Assembly: GCA_905221605.1 (NCBI GenBank)
Contig: CAJNDS010002597.1
Span: 330,001-348,362 of the forward strand
Origin: Symbiodinium natans
Lineage: Eukaryota > Sar > Dinophyceae > Suessiales > Symbiodiniaceae
DNA: 18,362 nt
Reading direction: 5' to 3'
A program made the position numbers and the translations under genes. Shown piece by piece: positions 7,601-14,286 of the stretch. The stretch's first letter is position 1; the number at the start of each line of letters is the position of its first letter. Below the pieces are notes generated by a model. It was not told the DNA's origin. It searched no databases and saw only the letters and a program-made list of their open reading frames with translations.

Positions 7601-10147
7601 ATATACTTGGACTGGCACATCATGCAACGTTTGTTGCTTGTGCGACAGGCGCAGCGAATGCATGTGCATTCTCGCATGTTGCACGAGGCCGCGCGTTTTC
7701 GACATTTTCAAACGTATCAGGCGATGTACGACTAGTGTGTCGTTTTTGGCATGCTGACTTGGGTCTCTCAAGCTATTTCCTTTTTGCCTCGTTTATCCTT
7801 TCTTGCCTCGTCAGCCACAGGCTTGCAGTCGAAACACGCGATGACATGCAGGAAGCGTGAGGCACATGATGCGAGAGGTGGTGCAGACTCTGCTCTGTTC
7901 TGGGTAAGGTAGATGAGGTTAAGAAAGCATGGTGCAGCTCACTTGGCAGTTGTTCAATATCAACCTGCAGATTGCCCAGGAAGAGAAGCACATCGAAGGC
8001 TTAAAAAACTATCGGTCGCTGAACAAGTTCAAACGAGCTTGTTTGAACATGTGCCTTGGCTGCATGTGCACTAAGCCCTTTGTCTGCTTGTAACACCGAC
8101 ATGCTGCCCACTCCGACCTGAGCTTGTGCAATGGGCGCGGAATGCCGTATTGTGTTGTTCGAGGGGCCGGCTAAAAGGCCCAAGCCTCCGTCGTATCTTT
8201 TTTTTGCTATTTCCTTTCAACAAAATCATGTTGTTCTTGCTTGATGTTACAGTTATGATGCCAAGGACAGCGTGCATGCTGGGTGAAGCAGAGGTCGGAC
8301 CCAGCAGGCAACTCTTTTTGGTGGCTTGGCCCAAGTCATTGCATCTGCTGCTTTTGACCGGGAGAATGAGATCCAAACTAAGGCGTTAGACGAAGATTGC
8401 AATGGTTTCGTGTCCATGTCGGAGTTAGTGGCGCTCTCCAAGGCTGCAAATTTCAGTTGTGACATGGTTTGAGTGGTGCTAATGATGCCAATGGATTCGC
8501 AGGCTACGTCAAGTGCGACAAAAGGTGCGAAGGTGGGTTGTTGGTGCTGCAGATGTTGCCGGGGAGGGCCATCGTTTGCCACCTGAGCAGCTTGCCAGTC
8601 CATCAAAAAGAAAGATGCCATTAAGATCTTCAAGGCAGATGGCCACGAAGAAGCCATCCAGGACTGGCGTAGGCAGCCGTGGCACAAGAGAATCAGAGAT
8701 GAACACCGGTAAGTCGTGGTTTCACTTCAGACGGCCAGCATACATCAATCCAGCCATGGATTGCAGCAAAGGATCGTTTGCACATAGCGAGTCGCAGGCC
8801 TCAGTATAAGGACACGCCGCGAACACACCATCCACGGTCACACTCGGGAAACACTCTGTCCGCAGTGGGTGGGAAGTGTGCTGCATCTCGCTGTGCATGC
8901 GTGCTCACTCAAAACTTTCGAACAGTGATGAGCCAAGAGATAAGTGGCAAGGAATGTGCACAACAAGGCACGCGCACCAGGAACAGATGTGACTTGGTCC
9001 GGTGACTCTGTGTGTACCTTTTATTTGATTCCGATGTGGACGAACCGAAGCAGCACACGAGGGCAGGACAGCAGATACATAGATACCATTTGGCATTTGC
9101 CACTTTGGCAAGGACCTGCGGTGTTTCCGATATGACAGAGCGCCATGTTAGCCTTCAGTAATTTACGTCTCTTTGTTTTGCAGCAAGCGGATGTGAAAAT
9201 CCCGAAAACCCATGCCTTGGACTAGGACTCTGGCTTGGGCGGCACCTCATACAGTTTAGCGGTGTGTGTTTGTTTGGCTTGTTTAGGAGTTTGTCCTGGC
9301 AGGACTTTACATTCACCGAGTTCATTGCAGCTACCTTCAACCGCAAGAGGTGCATGACAGAGAAAGTGGGCAAGGTCATCTTCAACAGCTGCTGGGCCGT
9401 TATGACATGTTATGCTGAACGTTTCGTGACAAAATGAGCATTGGGCAAGCCCAGCAGCCGCATCAGATGGTGCTGGCTCGTCAGAAGAGTTCAGTCGTCG
9501 CAAAACTGTAGACGTTGTTGATGTTGTTGCAGGCTTTGCGGGCCATGTTTCAGTTGTCTTCACCGGTGTCACGCCTTCCACACATAGGCGAAAGTCAGCA
9601 GCTGCATACTGCTCGCATCTTGCGGACCAGTGAAGTGATGACTTTGCGCGCAGGTTCTTATTGTGAAAAAGGGGCTCAAAGGACTCGGGAGTAAATGCAT
9701 AACGACGCACAGTGTGTCATGCTGAGGTTTTGACAAAAACGGCGACGGCTGCATTCAGTTGAGCGCCTTTGCATCATTTTGTCAGTTTCATCTCCTTGAG
9801 CAGCTTGTGCGGATCATGCGGGATCCTTGTTGCTAGATACTGCGTGACTGGGTGTTTGTTGTTTGGATCTGGTGAGGTGAGCTGGCTGAAGGCCCGGGGC
9901 TCACCCCATGAACTAGCCCCATGACTAGTTTGCCAAGTTTGCCGAATTTCTCAGGCAGGCTTCTTGGCCATCTTCAAGCCGCCGAACTGGTCTTCGCCTT
10001 GGTAAATTTTGGCAAGGGTATGTCAAGAGATTGGTGCATGGATCCACAAGCAGCCATTGGGTGCAGGTTCAGACGTTGAAGGATCTGGATCTCAATGGAG
10101 ACGCAGAGATCGATTTCAAAGAGTTCATGACCATGTGCCGAGAATGA
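1515..10147 (+). CDS. Split gene: CDPK-type protein with four EF-hands, probable pseudokinase, 5' end missing
   Basis: Calcium-dependent protein kinases join a Ser/Thr kinase to a junction helix and four calcium-binding EF-hands. The parts appear here in the right order across about twenty short exons: alpha-C/beta-4 (LDHPNVVTLFE), hinge (LELCSGGELE), alpha-E (LSAVRYLHG), catalytic loop (HRDIKAPN), activation segment (CGTPSHMAPE), DxW (VDIWSTGVMLY), LPF, subdomain XI (ALEHPFI), junction (NYRSLNKFKRA) and EF-hands at about 8389, 8552/9303, 9732 and 10088. It ends MCRE then TGA at 10145-10147. Most junctions keep phase, with GC, GT or GA donors and AG|G acceptors. Oddities are the lost DFG, Val at the alpha-C Glu position, and unresolved splices around EF2 and EF3. 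The glycine loop and ATP-binding Lys are not seen. Family assignment is strong; activity is doubtful. It could be a living pseudokinase or a decaying paralogue. Confidence 0.85.
1689..1727 (+). CDS. Kinase exon: hinge (LELCSGGEL)
   Basis: Begins right after TTTCAG and reads VLELCSGGELEGY, the beta-5/hinge/alpha-D part of CDPK and CaMK kinases. The preceding intron is 71 nt (GC-AG). A GC donor at TAT|GCCCGG joins in phase 0 to VEKHGNLKEPE. Confidence 0.8.
1782..1814 (+). CDS. Kinase mini-exon: alpha-D/E loop
   Basis: A 33-nt exon reading VEKHGNLKEPE between GTCCAG|GTGG and GAG|GCCGC. Joined to its neighbours it restores normal spacing between the hinge and helix alpha-E. A GT donor at 1875 (CTCAAG|GTACGT) is an alternative end; it keeps frame but adds 20 residues that do not fit the kinase fold. 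Confidence 0.65.
1952..2000 (+). CDS. Kinase exon: helix alpha-E
   Basis: Reads AALATKHVLSAVRYLH plus one base of the next codon (phase 1). The acceptor is GACGCAG|GCTG and the donor CATG|GCTTC (GC). LSAVRYLH is the usual lead-in to the catalytic loop. Confidence 0.8.
2102..2209 (+). CDS. Kinase exon: catalytic loop, DFG lost
   Basis: Joined to the previous exon it reads HGKGIVHRDIKAPN. The catalytic Asp (2122-2124), Lys (2128-2130) and Asn (2137-2139) are all present. Further on, where VKLSDFGLAKL is expected, codons 2185-2208 give VKLSNLAKL: two residues fewer and Asn in place of the metal-binding Asp. The donor is CTTC|GCCGAC (GC, phase 1). Confidence 0.8.
3144..3165 (+). CDS. Kinase mini-exon: activation segment
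   Basis: A 22-nt exon completing Arg and reading RVTDGM plus GA of a split Glu codon. It was chosen because AG|G at 3142-3144 and the GT donor at 3166 match the phases on both sides. The joined activation segment is then exactly two residues shorter than in protein kinase A, matching the DFG gap. It is too short to be certain alone. Confidence 0.55.
3294..3324 (+). CDS. Kinase exon: CGTPSHMAPE
   Basis: Subdomain VIII, the P+1 loop and APE motif, reading CGTPSHMAPE after the acceptor TCCGAG|GTG. The donor is GAG|GCGAGG (GC, phase 0). Confidence 0.85.
3437..3459 (+). CDS. Kinase mini-exon: VFTRNYSE
   Basis: Follows APE directly to give MAPEVFTRNYSE, as in CDPKs (APEV, a few residues, then Y). 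The acceptor is GCTAG|GTTTT. The GC donor at 3460 splits a Glu codon, completed by the next exon. Confidence 0.75.
3739..3783 (+). CDS. Kinase exon: DxW motif, helix alpha-F
   Basis: Reads SVDIWSTGVMLYWM and on; the Asp of DxW is codon 3746-3748. The acceptor is ATCGAG|GTCC. The best donor is GA (AT|GAATCTC at 3784), giving MMSRRLPF across the junction at exact family spacing. GA donors are known in dinoflagellates. Confidence 0.8.
3959..3983 (+). CDS. Kinase mini-exon: RRLPFGQ
   Basis: Subdomain IX/X loop (G/R)LPF. The acceptor is CCAAG|GTCT and the donor CAG|GCCACG (GC, phase 0). Confidence 0.7.
4071..4132 (+). CDS. Candidate kinase exon: alpha-G region
   Basis: Reads GGPSEENPKARLQFSSS and a few more residues, resembling the xTEEExxxKxxxGxxxFSS stretch after LPF. 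It is flanked by GGCAG|GGTG and TC|GCAAG (GC, phase 2). With it, the LPF to subdomain XI distance is within about three residues of normal; without it roughly 20 residues are missing. Confidence 0.5.
4133..4798. other. 666-nt intron with 12-bp array
   Basis: Non-coding stretch between kinase exons, GC donor and AG|G acceptor. Apart from the 12-bp tandem repeat at 4509-4592, nothing recognisable was seen. Open frames over the repeat are by-products of its period being a multiple of three. Confidence 0.5.
4509..4592. repeat. 12-bp tandem repeat, 7 units
   Basis: Seven consecutive 12-bp units based on CGTCGTGAAATG with scattered substitutions, inside an intron of the kinase gene. Confidence 0.9.
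4799..4892 (+). CDS. Kinase exon: helices H-I, subdomain XI start
   Basis: Reads IREDVVNMVSSMLHKDAAQR then LDCKK, the kinase sML.kD...R signature carrying the conserved Arg. The acceptor is CTACAG|GAAG. The GC donor at 4893 (AAG|GCCGGGG) joins to give RLDCKKALEHPFI. Confidence 0.85.
4959..5003 (+). CDS. Kinase exon: ALEHPFI, end of catalytic domain
   Basis: Reads ALEHPFIIKIAPKLP, the usual ALxHPW(F)I end of the catalytic domain. The 66-nt intron before it is a multiple of three and has no stop, so retention would keep the frame. The exact 3' end is uncertain: GT at 5004, GC at 5007 or GT at 5016 all keep phase 0. Confidence 0.8.
5119..5575. repeat. 118-bp tandem repeat, four copies
   Basis: Copies start at 5119, 5237, 5355 and 5474 (period 118, 118, 119). 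The first three are over 90 percent alike by eye; the fourth diverges after its first half. Shared landmarks are GGGTTGGGG near the start, CATGTTTGGTCTTGAGGC, and AAACCTAGTAGAAAAAA near the end. Confidence 0.95.
6068..6230. repeat. (CTGGGGG)n array, G-quadruplex-prone
   Basis: About 22 near-perfect 7-bp units with G runs of five or more on the + strand, which is strong G-quadruplex potential. The reverse-complement form recurs at about 6486-6857. Confidence 0.95.
6245..6341. repeat. 11-bp tandem repeat GGTCGGTAACC
   Basis: Nine units, eight of 11 bp and one of 9 bp, around the sequence GGTCGGTAACC, with variants ending ACCT or AACT. Degenerate copies in the opposite orientation follow to about 6445. 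Confidence 0.9.
7103..7234. repeat. 33-bp tandem repeat, four copies
   Basis: Units at 7103, 7136, 7169 and 7202, almost identical. The unit contains AACCCAGATTTCCGGCCACA. As 33 is a multiple of three, frames on both strands stay open and repeat an 11-residue peptide (+ strand QNPDFRPQDRR). Related degenerate bits (CCAGATTTC, CAAGATTCT) lie just upstream from 6955. Confidence 0.95.
7980..8036 (+). CDS. CDPK junction (autoinhibitory) exon
   Basis: Reads EEKHIEGLKNYRSLNKFKR, matching the CDPK linker after the kinase domain (L..Fr..NklKkA) that blocks the active site until calcium binds. The acceptor is GCCCAG|GAAG. The GC donor at 8037 (CGA|GCTTGT) joins to Ala-Thr-Leu in the next exon. Confidence 0.8.
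8308..8442 (+). CDS. EF-hand 1 exon
   Basis: Reads VIASAAFDRENEI, then the EF loop DEDCNGFVSMSE (8389-8424) with Asp1, Asp3, Asn5, Gly6, Val8 and Glu12, a fully canonical calcium loop, then LVALSK. The acceptor is CAGCAG|GCAA. The likely donor is AAG|GCTGC at 8443, though others nearby fit the next exon's phase better. The open frame continues to a stop at 8470. Confidence 0.8.
8503..8569 (+). CDS. Candidate exon: first half of EF-hand 2
   Basis: After CGCAG|G the frame reads LRQVRQKVRRWVVGAADVAG and then EG, at nearly the family spacing from EF-hand 1. DVAGEG would supply loop positions 1-6, with Ala instead of an acidic residue at position 3, and the exon at 9303 supplies 7-12. No donor joins them exactly: a GA donor after GGG (8564) keeps phase but drops two loop residues. 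Confidence 0.45.
9303..9387 (+). CDS. EF-hand 2 second half and EF2-EF3 linker exon
   Basis: Begins after CTGGCAG and reads DFTFTEFIAATFNRKRCMTE then KVGKVIFN, matching the CDPK (I/D)xxEFIAAT and the helix leading to EF3. The GC donor AACA|GCTGCT (9388, phase 1) joins to give VIFNSFDKNGDG, exact family spacing. Confidence 0.85.
9727..9764 (+). CDS. EF-hand 3 exon
   Basis: Reads FDKNGDGCIQLS from the acceptor CTGAG|GTTTT; loop Asp1 (9732), Asn3, Asp5, Gly6, Ile8. If it ends at the GC donor AGC|GCCTTT (9765), Glu12 must come from the next exon. If read straight on, position 12 is Ala. Confidence 0.8.
9984..10049 (+). CDS. Candidate exon: EF3 exit helix
   Basis: The frame reads ELVFALVNFGKGMSRDWCMD, which would supply Glu12 and the EF3-EF4 linker at about the right length. 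The sequence just before GAA is GCCGCC rather than AG, so no proper acceptor supports it. End by GC donor CAA|GCAGCC (10050). Low certainty. Confidence 0.35.
10067..10147 (+). CDS. EF-hand 4 and C-terminal exon
   Basis: After GTGCAG it reads VQTLKDLDLNGDAEIDFKEF then MTMCRE and TGA (10145-10147). The EF loop DLNGDAEIDFKE (10088-10123) has Asp1, Asn3, Asp5, Ile8 and Glu12 but Ala at the usually invariant Gly6. DFKEFMTMCRE-stop is the typical CDPK C-terminus. Confidence 0.88.
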   Translation, partial: VQTLKDLDLNGDAEIDFKEFMTMCRE

Positions 10148-10770
10148 TTTCTTCGAGCCCTGGAAGACGGATTCTGTACAGTTGTGACATGTTGTGACAT
10201 TCCTCAGCGCCAGAAGAAGGACCCCTCTAGGGGTTTCTGGATAGGCGGTCTCACGATTTGCTCTTCATCCCCCATGTTTCTCTGCCACATGGATGCGGTG
10301 GCACATCACGTCCACTCCAGGAAGGACGGTGCCTTTCTACAGAATGGTTCTGTCCCCCCTGGCTGACAAGTTTGGATTTTGAGACGGCAGTTTCTTAAGC
10401 ATGGATTGGGCATTCGCAGCTCACCGGGCTGCCCTCTGTAGCGCGGCTGACAATCAGCAAGTTGCTGCAGGTGTTGTAGCGTCAACGTTGACGTGCTTTT
10501 CAGGTTCCCACACGTAGACTTTGCACCCAGAAGGGCTGCCAAAGTTGAGAGAAATCGTTGCATGCTCCTACGGCTTTGAGAATGATGCAAGGATCTCAAG
10601 GCTTACGGATCACACTCTGCCCGCAAAACGTCATGTCTTCTCTTGTGGCGGCACCAGTCCATGCGTTTCCTAAGAAAGAGATCCATTGCATAACAATGTC
10701 TGCAGGAGCTTAGGAGACACAATGTATGACACAATGTATGCTGTGGCACGTCCGGCGGAGTAAAATGAGC

Positions 10771-10829
10771 GAATGGGTCTGAATGGGTCTGAATGGCTTT
10801 GGATGGGTCTAGATGGGTCAAATGGGTCA
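10771..10829. repeat. 10-bp tandem repeat (GAATGGGTCT)
   Basis: Six head-to-tail units, the first two exact and the last ones drifting, 600 bp downstream of the kinase stop. Confidence 0.9.
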
Positions 10830-11782
10830 GTAGTACCAGACTTTACCCAATTTTCCCAGTTTTCCCGCTTTCGGAGGACACATCAAGGAACACCAGTGCT
10901 TAGCAAGACAGACGTGCGCCTTGAATCAGACAGGCGAACTTTCTTCATTCCTTCCTTTTTTCTTTCTTTCTCTTTCCATCTGTGAGTATGCAGGAGTTTT
11001 ACAGCTTCTTGGTGGTCATGCCGGGTAAGTACTGATTTGCAAAATGTGTTGCACGTTGGCGTGCATCGTGGCGCTGTGGCCAGGTTATGTGGCTCTTTGT
11101 TGGATGTATCGAGGCAGAGCGCGAACACTGTGTTTGCACGCTGCAAGCAGGGATGGCTATTATCTTTCGCACGCATGTTCTCGAAGGCGATATGGCCGAG
11201 AGCACGCTACCTTGCCCTGAGACTGCCTGAGCATGATTCAGTTCACGTGGTGTGTCGCACGCACTGGTTTAGACACATGCAGCCAGGCTAGCTCGATTCA
11301 TGGTCGGCCTGGTCGTTTCTGGTCAGTCGGTCTGTGTTCATTCTAATTGCATGTCATCTCATCAGACGTTAGCGTATACAGCCTACTCTTTCTTGACATC
11401 GGCCAGACGTAGAAAGGGTGAAGGCCCACCGATGTACCCGGCAGCTGACATGTCGCAACGCGTATGATAAGACTGTCTCGGACTATCTCAGACTCTGCTG
11501 CTACAAGCCTTGTTGCACAAGACTCGCTAAGTTTTTGTCCAGGTCAGAGGCAGTGATGCACTTTGAGGCTTTCGTACGACCGCAGGCCCTGCTTGCCTTT
11601 GTACGCCTGGATGTATGTTGCTCGAGCGAGGCATGCGTGCTTGTTGGACACTTGAGGCAGATCTTCGGATAGAGGCAATGCGGGGGGGCGGCAGTTGCAG
11701 CGCTGCCATGCCTACACTCGAAACCTCTCCCAGATTCTGAGTTCGTCTACGAAGATCGGCACGAAGCTGACATACAATTAAA

Positions 11783-12004
11783 TTGCTTTACAGGTCACTG
11801 CAGTGGGGCTTAGCCGATCAATTTCAGTCCAAGGGTGGAGACACTCTGTGTGAGGCCGATAACTTGGATATCTTCAATGACAACTTCCCCTACCGCCGCA
11901 CCGGTAGAGGGCACCGCGTCGTCTTCCCCGAGGCCTGCGAGAGTCGGGAATGTCGGGAAAAGCGTCATGAGGTGTCTCTCGACGTGTTTCACCTAAGCAG
12001 ATGA
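11783..12004 (+). CDS. Unrecognised 73-codon ORF
   Basis: ATG or not, the frame is open upstream from a TTTACAG|GTCAC acceptor-like site at about 11792 and reads GLADQFQSKGGDTLCEADNL and on, ending LSR-stop. Its composition looks more protein-like than its surroundings (few low-complexity runs, mixed charged residues). No family was recognised; it may be an exon of an unknown gene or chance. Confidence 0.2.
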   Translation: MLYRSLQWGLADQFQSKGGDTLCEADNLDIFNDNFPYRRTGRGHRVVFPEACESRECREKRHEVSLDVFHLSR

Positions 12005-12728
12005 GAGTTCTTTGCTGTGCGGATGCTTGGCACTGACGGTTGTTGGCCATTTTGACCCGTGATGCCGCAAAATCAACGAAAACAGCAAGCAGCAGTATGA
12101 ATTCCAGAAAAATGTCCCCCAGCTACATTTCGAAACTTACGGCCGGTGTGGACATGAATCTGGCTGAAATAGACGCCAGGTGGACAGGGGCTCATGAGCC
12201 GTTTGTTCTGGGGTGACAGCGGACCCTGCTTGCCAGCCGTGCACGAGCGTGAAATCCTCCCAATTTTCAGGTGCAGGGTTGTTGGAGGTCATGCTTTGGC
12301 CGGCAAGGGTAAGGTCGATATTCAGGGAAGCAGGAATCATTAAAGAACTAATATGGATCCATAAATAGAAACAGGGATCGATCAACATCAAAGAGGGATC
12401 AATCAAAAGTCCATTACGGATCATCACCAACAAATCCTTCTACGTTCTAAACGGAAAAGAAAGCAAGCAAGAGGCGGGCAAGTCAAGCAGGATCATCGGA
12501 CGTGCGCGCATTTGCTGGAAGGCAGGGGGAACGGCTGGACTTTCTGTAGGCTCTGTCGAAGAGCTCCATTGCACAAGTTGAACGCACTGCGTTGAATGCA
12601 GTGTGCAGGCGACTTCGCGGAACCTTATCCTCACAACACAGACTGGTTGCTTGCATTACAAAAGTTTCTGCCATTTCACAGGCCTTAAAATCCAGCACCC
12701 CTTCCCCACTTGCGTAGGTATATAAAAA

Positions 12729-12791
12729 AAGTGTGTGTACATATATGTATATATATATATGTGTATATATATATATATGTATATATATGTG

Positions 12792-12841
<50 letters not shown>

Positions 12842-12845
12842 TATG
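12729..12845. repeat. TA/TG microsatellite
   Basis: Alternating TA with interspersed TATGT/GTGTA steps for about 117 bp. Confidence 0.95.
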
Positions 12846-13033
12846 TTACCGCCCGAACCTCAACAAGGATCAATAACGCCAAGTATAAGGATGGCGGGAA
12901 GCAAGGAAAGCTTCAAGCTAAACCAATGTACAGATATTCCACTATTTCGGATTCACCGATAAGCCTAGTAAGCCCACCAAGTTTGAAGCCCTAACCCGCA
13001 AAACCCCAAAGCAGAAACCGCCAAATGCCTTCA

Positions 13034-13205
13034 AACATATCCCTTTCGCTTCACAACGTGGGTGGGGGCTCTGGCTGCGAACAAAGCCAAGCTGAAGCCA
13101 GCTGTGTTTTTGAGCCAATCCAACCAAACCATCTTTTGAAACATGTCCTTTTCGCTTGACAAGCAAGACACGTGCCGTGACAAACCAGACCAAAGCCAAA
13201 GCACA
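13034..13205. repeat. Diverged direct duplication, spacing ~106 bp
   Basis: AACATATCCCTTTCGCTTCA at 13034 recurs as AACATGTCCTTTTCGCTTGA at 13140, and CAAAGCCAAG recurs about 109 bp further on. This suggests an old tandem duplication just upstream of the LINE. Confidence 0.6.
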
Positions 13206-13455
13206 TTTAAGAGCACTTGAAGGCAGAGTTGCTGTATCTGCATCTTGTGAAATGGTAACAATGCTGTAATTTATCGTCTCTCGAGCTTGCGAATGGGCAG
13301 GAATTCTGTATTTCATAGTATTGGAGCCTTCAGACAGGCAGAAGTGTTTTACCTTGCAATTTTCATGCCCAGGCTTAGATTTAAATGGCTACAGGTTTGG
13401 CTCGGGGCCTTCTGAGGCCAGGGGTAGGTTCGGTGTAGGGTGTAGGCTGTGCGGC

Positions 13456-14286
13456 ATGGCGCTCAAACGTCCTGCTGAAAGTCCATCTTTTGAGCAGTAT
13501 CGCGAGATGATGAGGGAAGAGATCCTTGATCCCTTACGGATTCAACTCAGTGCAGTTGAGGCTAAGGCTGATGAGAGTCTCAGAGGAGTGGCATCTCTGC
13601 AGGACCAGACGAGAACCCTTGATGGACGTTTGGGTGCTCTTGAGGCCCAGACCGCCGCACATGCTAAGAGCATTTCAGCCATTCAGGACAGACGGAGCAC
13701 CGGCACAGACCGCTCCAACGGCTCTTTCCCCGGAGGCGACAGGGCATCATCCAACCTGAACTCTGCTCTAGATGTTTTGGGAGGCTTCAAGCGGGACACT
13801 CAGCGTCGTGAACTTGAGGCTAAAGCCGCAGAGATCATGACACATTTGGGGGCTATGCCCACTGTCAAGAAGATCTATGCTCCCGGCAAGCGCGCCTCAG
13901 TGGCCTACGTTCAGTTTCAGGAGGCAGCTGGGGGCACGGCAAGGGACAACCTGTGGGCTGCCTTCACGTCTTTCAAAGAGGAAAGCTACGAACACGCGGG
14001 CTCTCCCCTTTGGTTTGGACCGCACAAATCCCAGACTGAGAGACAGATTGCCTCCTTCACGGCAAGGGCACTCAGAACTGCGCGCCTTCTTGATGCAGAT
14101 GCCGAGCATTTGGAGGGTGACTACAGGCAGGGCATAGCATGGCTTGGGTCACACCGTTTTGCAGGATTTTCCAGCAATCCCGATCTTCCGAATGTCTCCC
14201 TGCTGTCCCATGAGCTTGGAAAGACTGAATTTGAGGTCAAGCAGGCATGGATCAAGGCACAGAAGCGGCCCGCCACCGGGCAGTGA
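13456..14286 (+). CDS. LINE ORF1 protein
   Basis: 276 codons from the ATG at 13456 (the frame is open back to 13321 with no ATG). Residues about 25-80 have heptad-spaced hydrophobics (QLSAVEAKADESLRGVASL and on), a likely coiled coil for trimer formation. Residues 100-190 contain VLGGFKRDTQRRELEAKAAE and KKIYAPGKRASVAYVQF, which could be an RRM-like RNA-binding part as in L1 ORF1p; that is inference. Low-complexity Ser/Gly-rich linker at 80-100. ORF1 proteins coat the element RNA and act as nucleic-acid chaperones. It ends with TGA directly followed, in the same frame, by ORF2. Start choice is reasonable but not proven. Confidence 0.7.
   Translation: MALKRPAESPSFEQYREMMREEILDPLRIQLSAVEAKADESLRGVASLQDQTRTLDGRLGALEAQTAAHAKSISAIQDRRSTGTDRSNGSFPGGDRASSNLNSALDVLGGFKRDTQRRELEAKAAEIMTHLGAMPTVKKIYAPGKRASVAYVQFQEAAGGTARDNLWAAFTSFKEESYEHAGSPLWFGPHKSQTERQIASFTARALRTARLLDADAEHLEGDYRQGIAWLGSHRFAGFSSNPDLPNVSLLSHELGKTEFEVKQAWIKAQKRPATGQ

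Larger units (their letters stand above)
5004..7979. other. ~3-kb repeat-filled intron of the kinase gene
   Basis: Separates the end of the kinase domain from the junction helix. It holds, in order, a 118-bp array, a GC-rich composite palindrome and a 33-bp array. The unit lengths and base composition are unlike one another. No coding exon or mobile-element protein was recognised in it. Confidence 0.65.
10148..13455. other. Intergenic region, small repeats
   Basis: About 3.3 kb between the kinase stop and LINE ORF1. It contains a 10-bp array, a pyrimidine tract (10944-10981), one unrecognised 73-codon ORF (11783-12004), a TA-rich microsatellite and a diverged duplication. Around 12350-12430 the motif GGGATCRATCA recurs loosely. 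No protein domain was recognised on either strand. The 3' end of the kinase transcript and the LINE 5' end lie here unseen. Confidence 0.6.

Noticed and set aside
7402-7860. 152-codon + strand ORF in the kinase intron
   Set aside because: No domain recognised, lies between exons of a convincing gene, and overlapping frames are equally open.
8604-8703. Frame reading KKDAIKIFKADGHEEA before a GTAAGT site
   Set aside because: Looks exon-like but matches no part of a CDPK, and it would interrupt EF-hand 2.
9222-9710. 162-codon minus-strand ORF
   Set aside because: Antisense to the EF-hand 2 exon, no recognisable domain.
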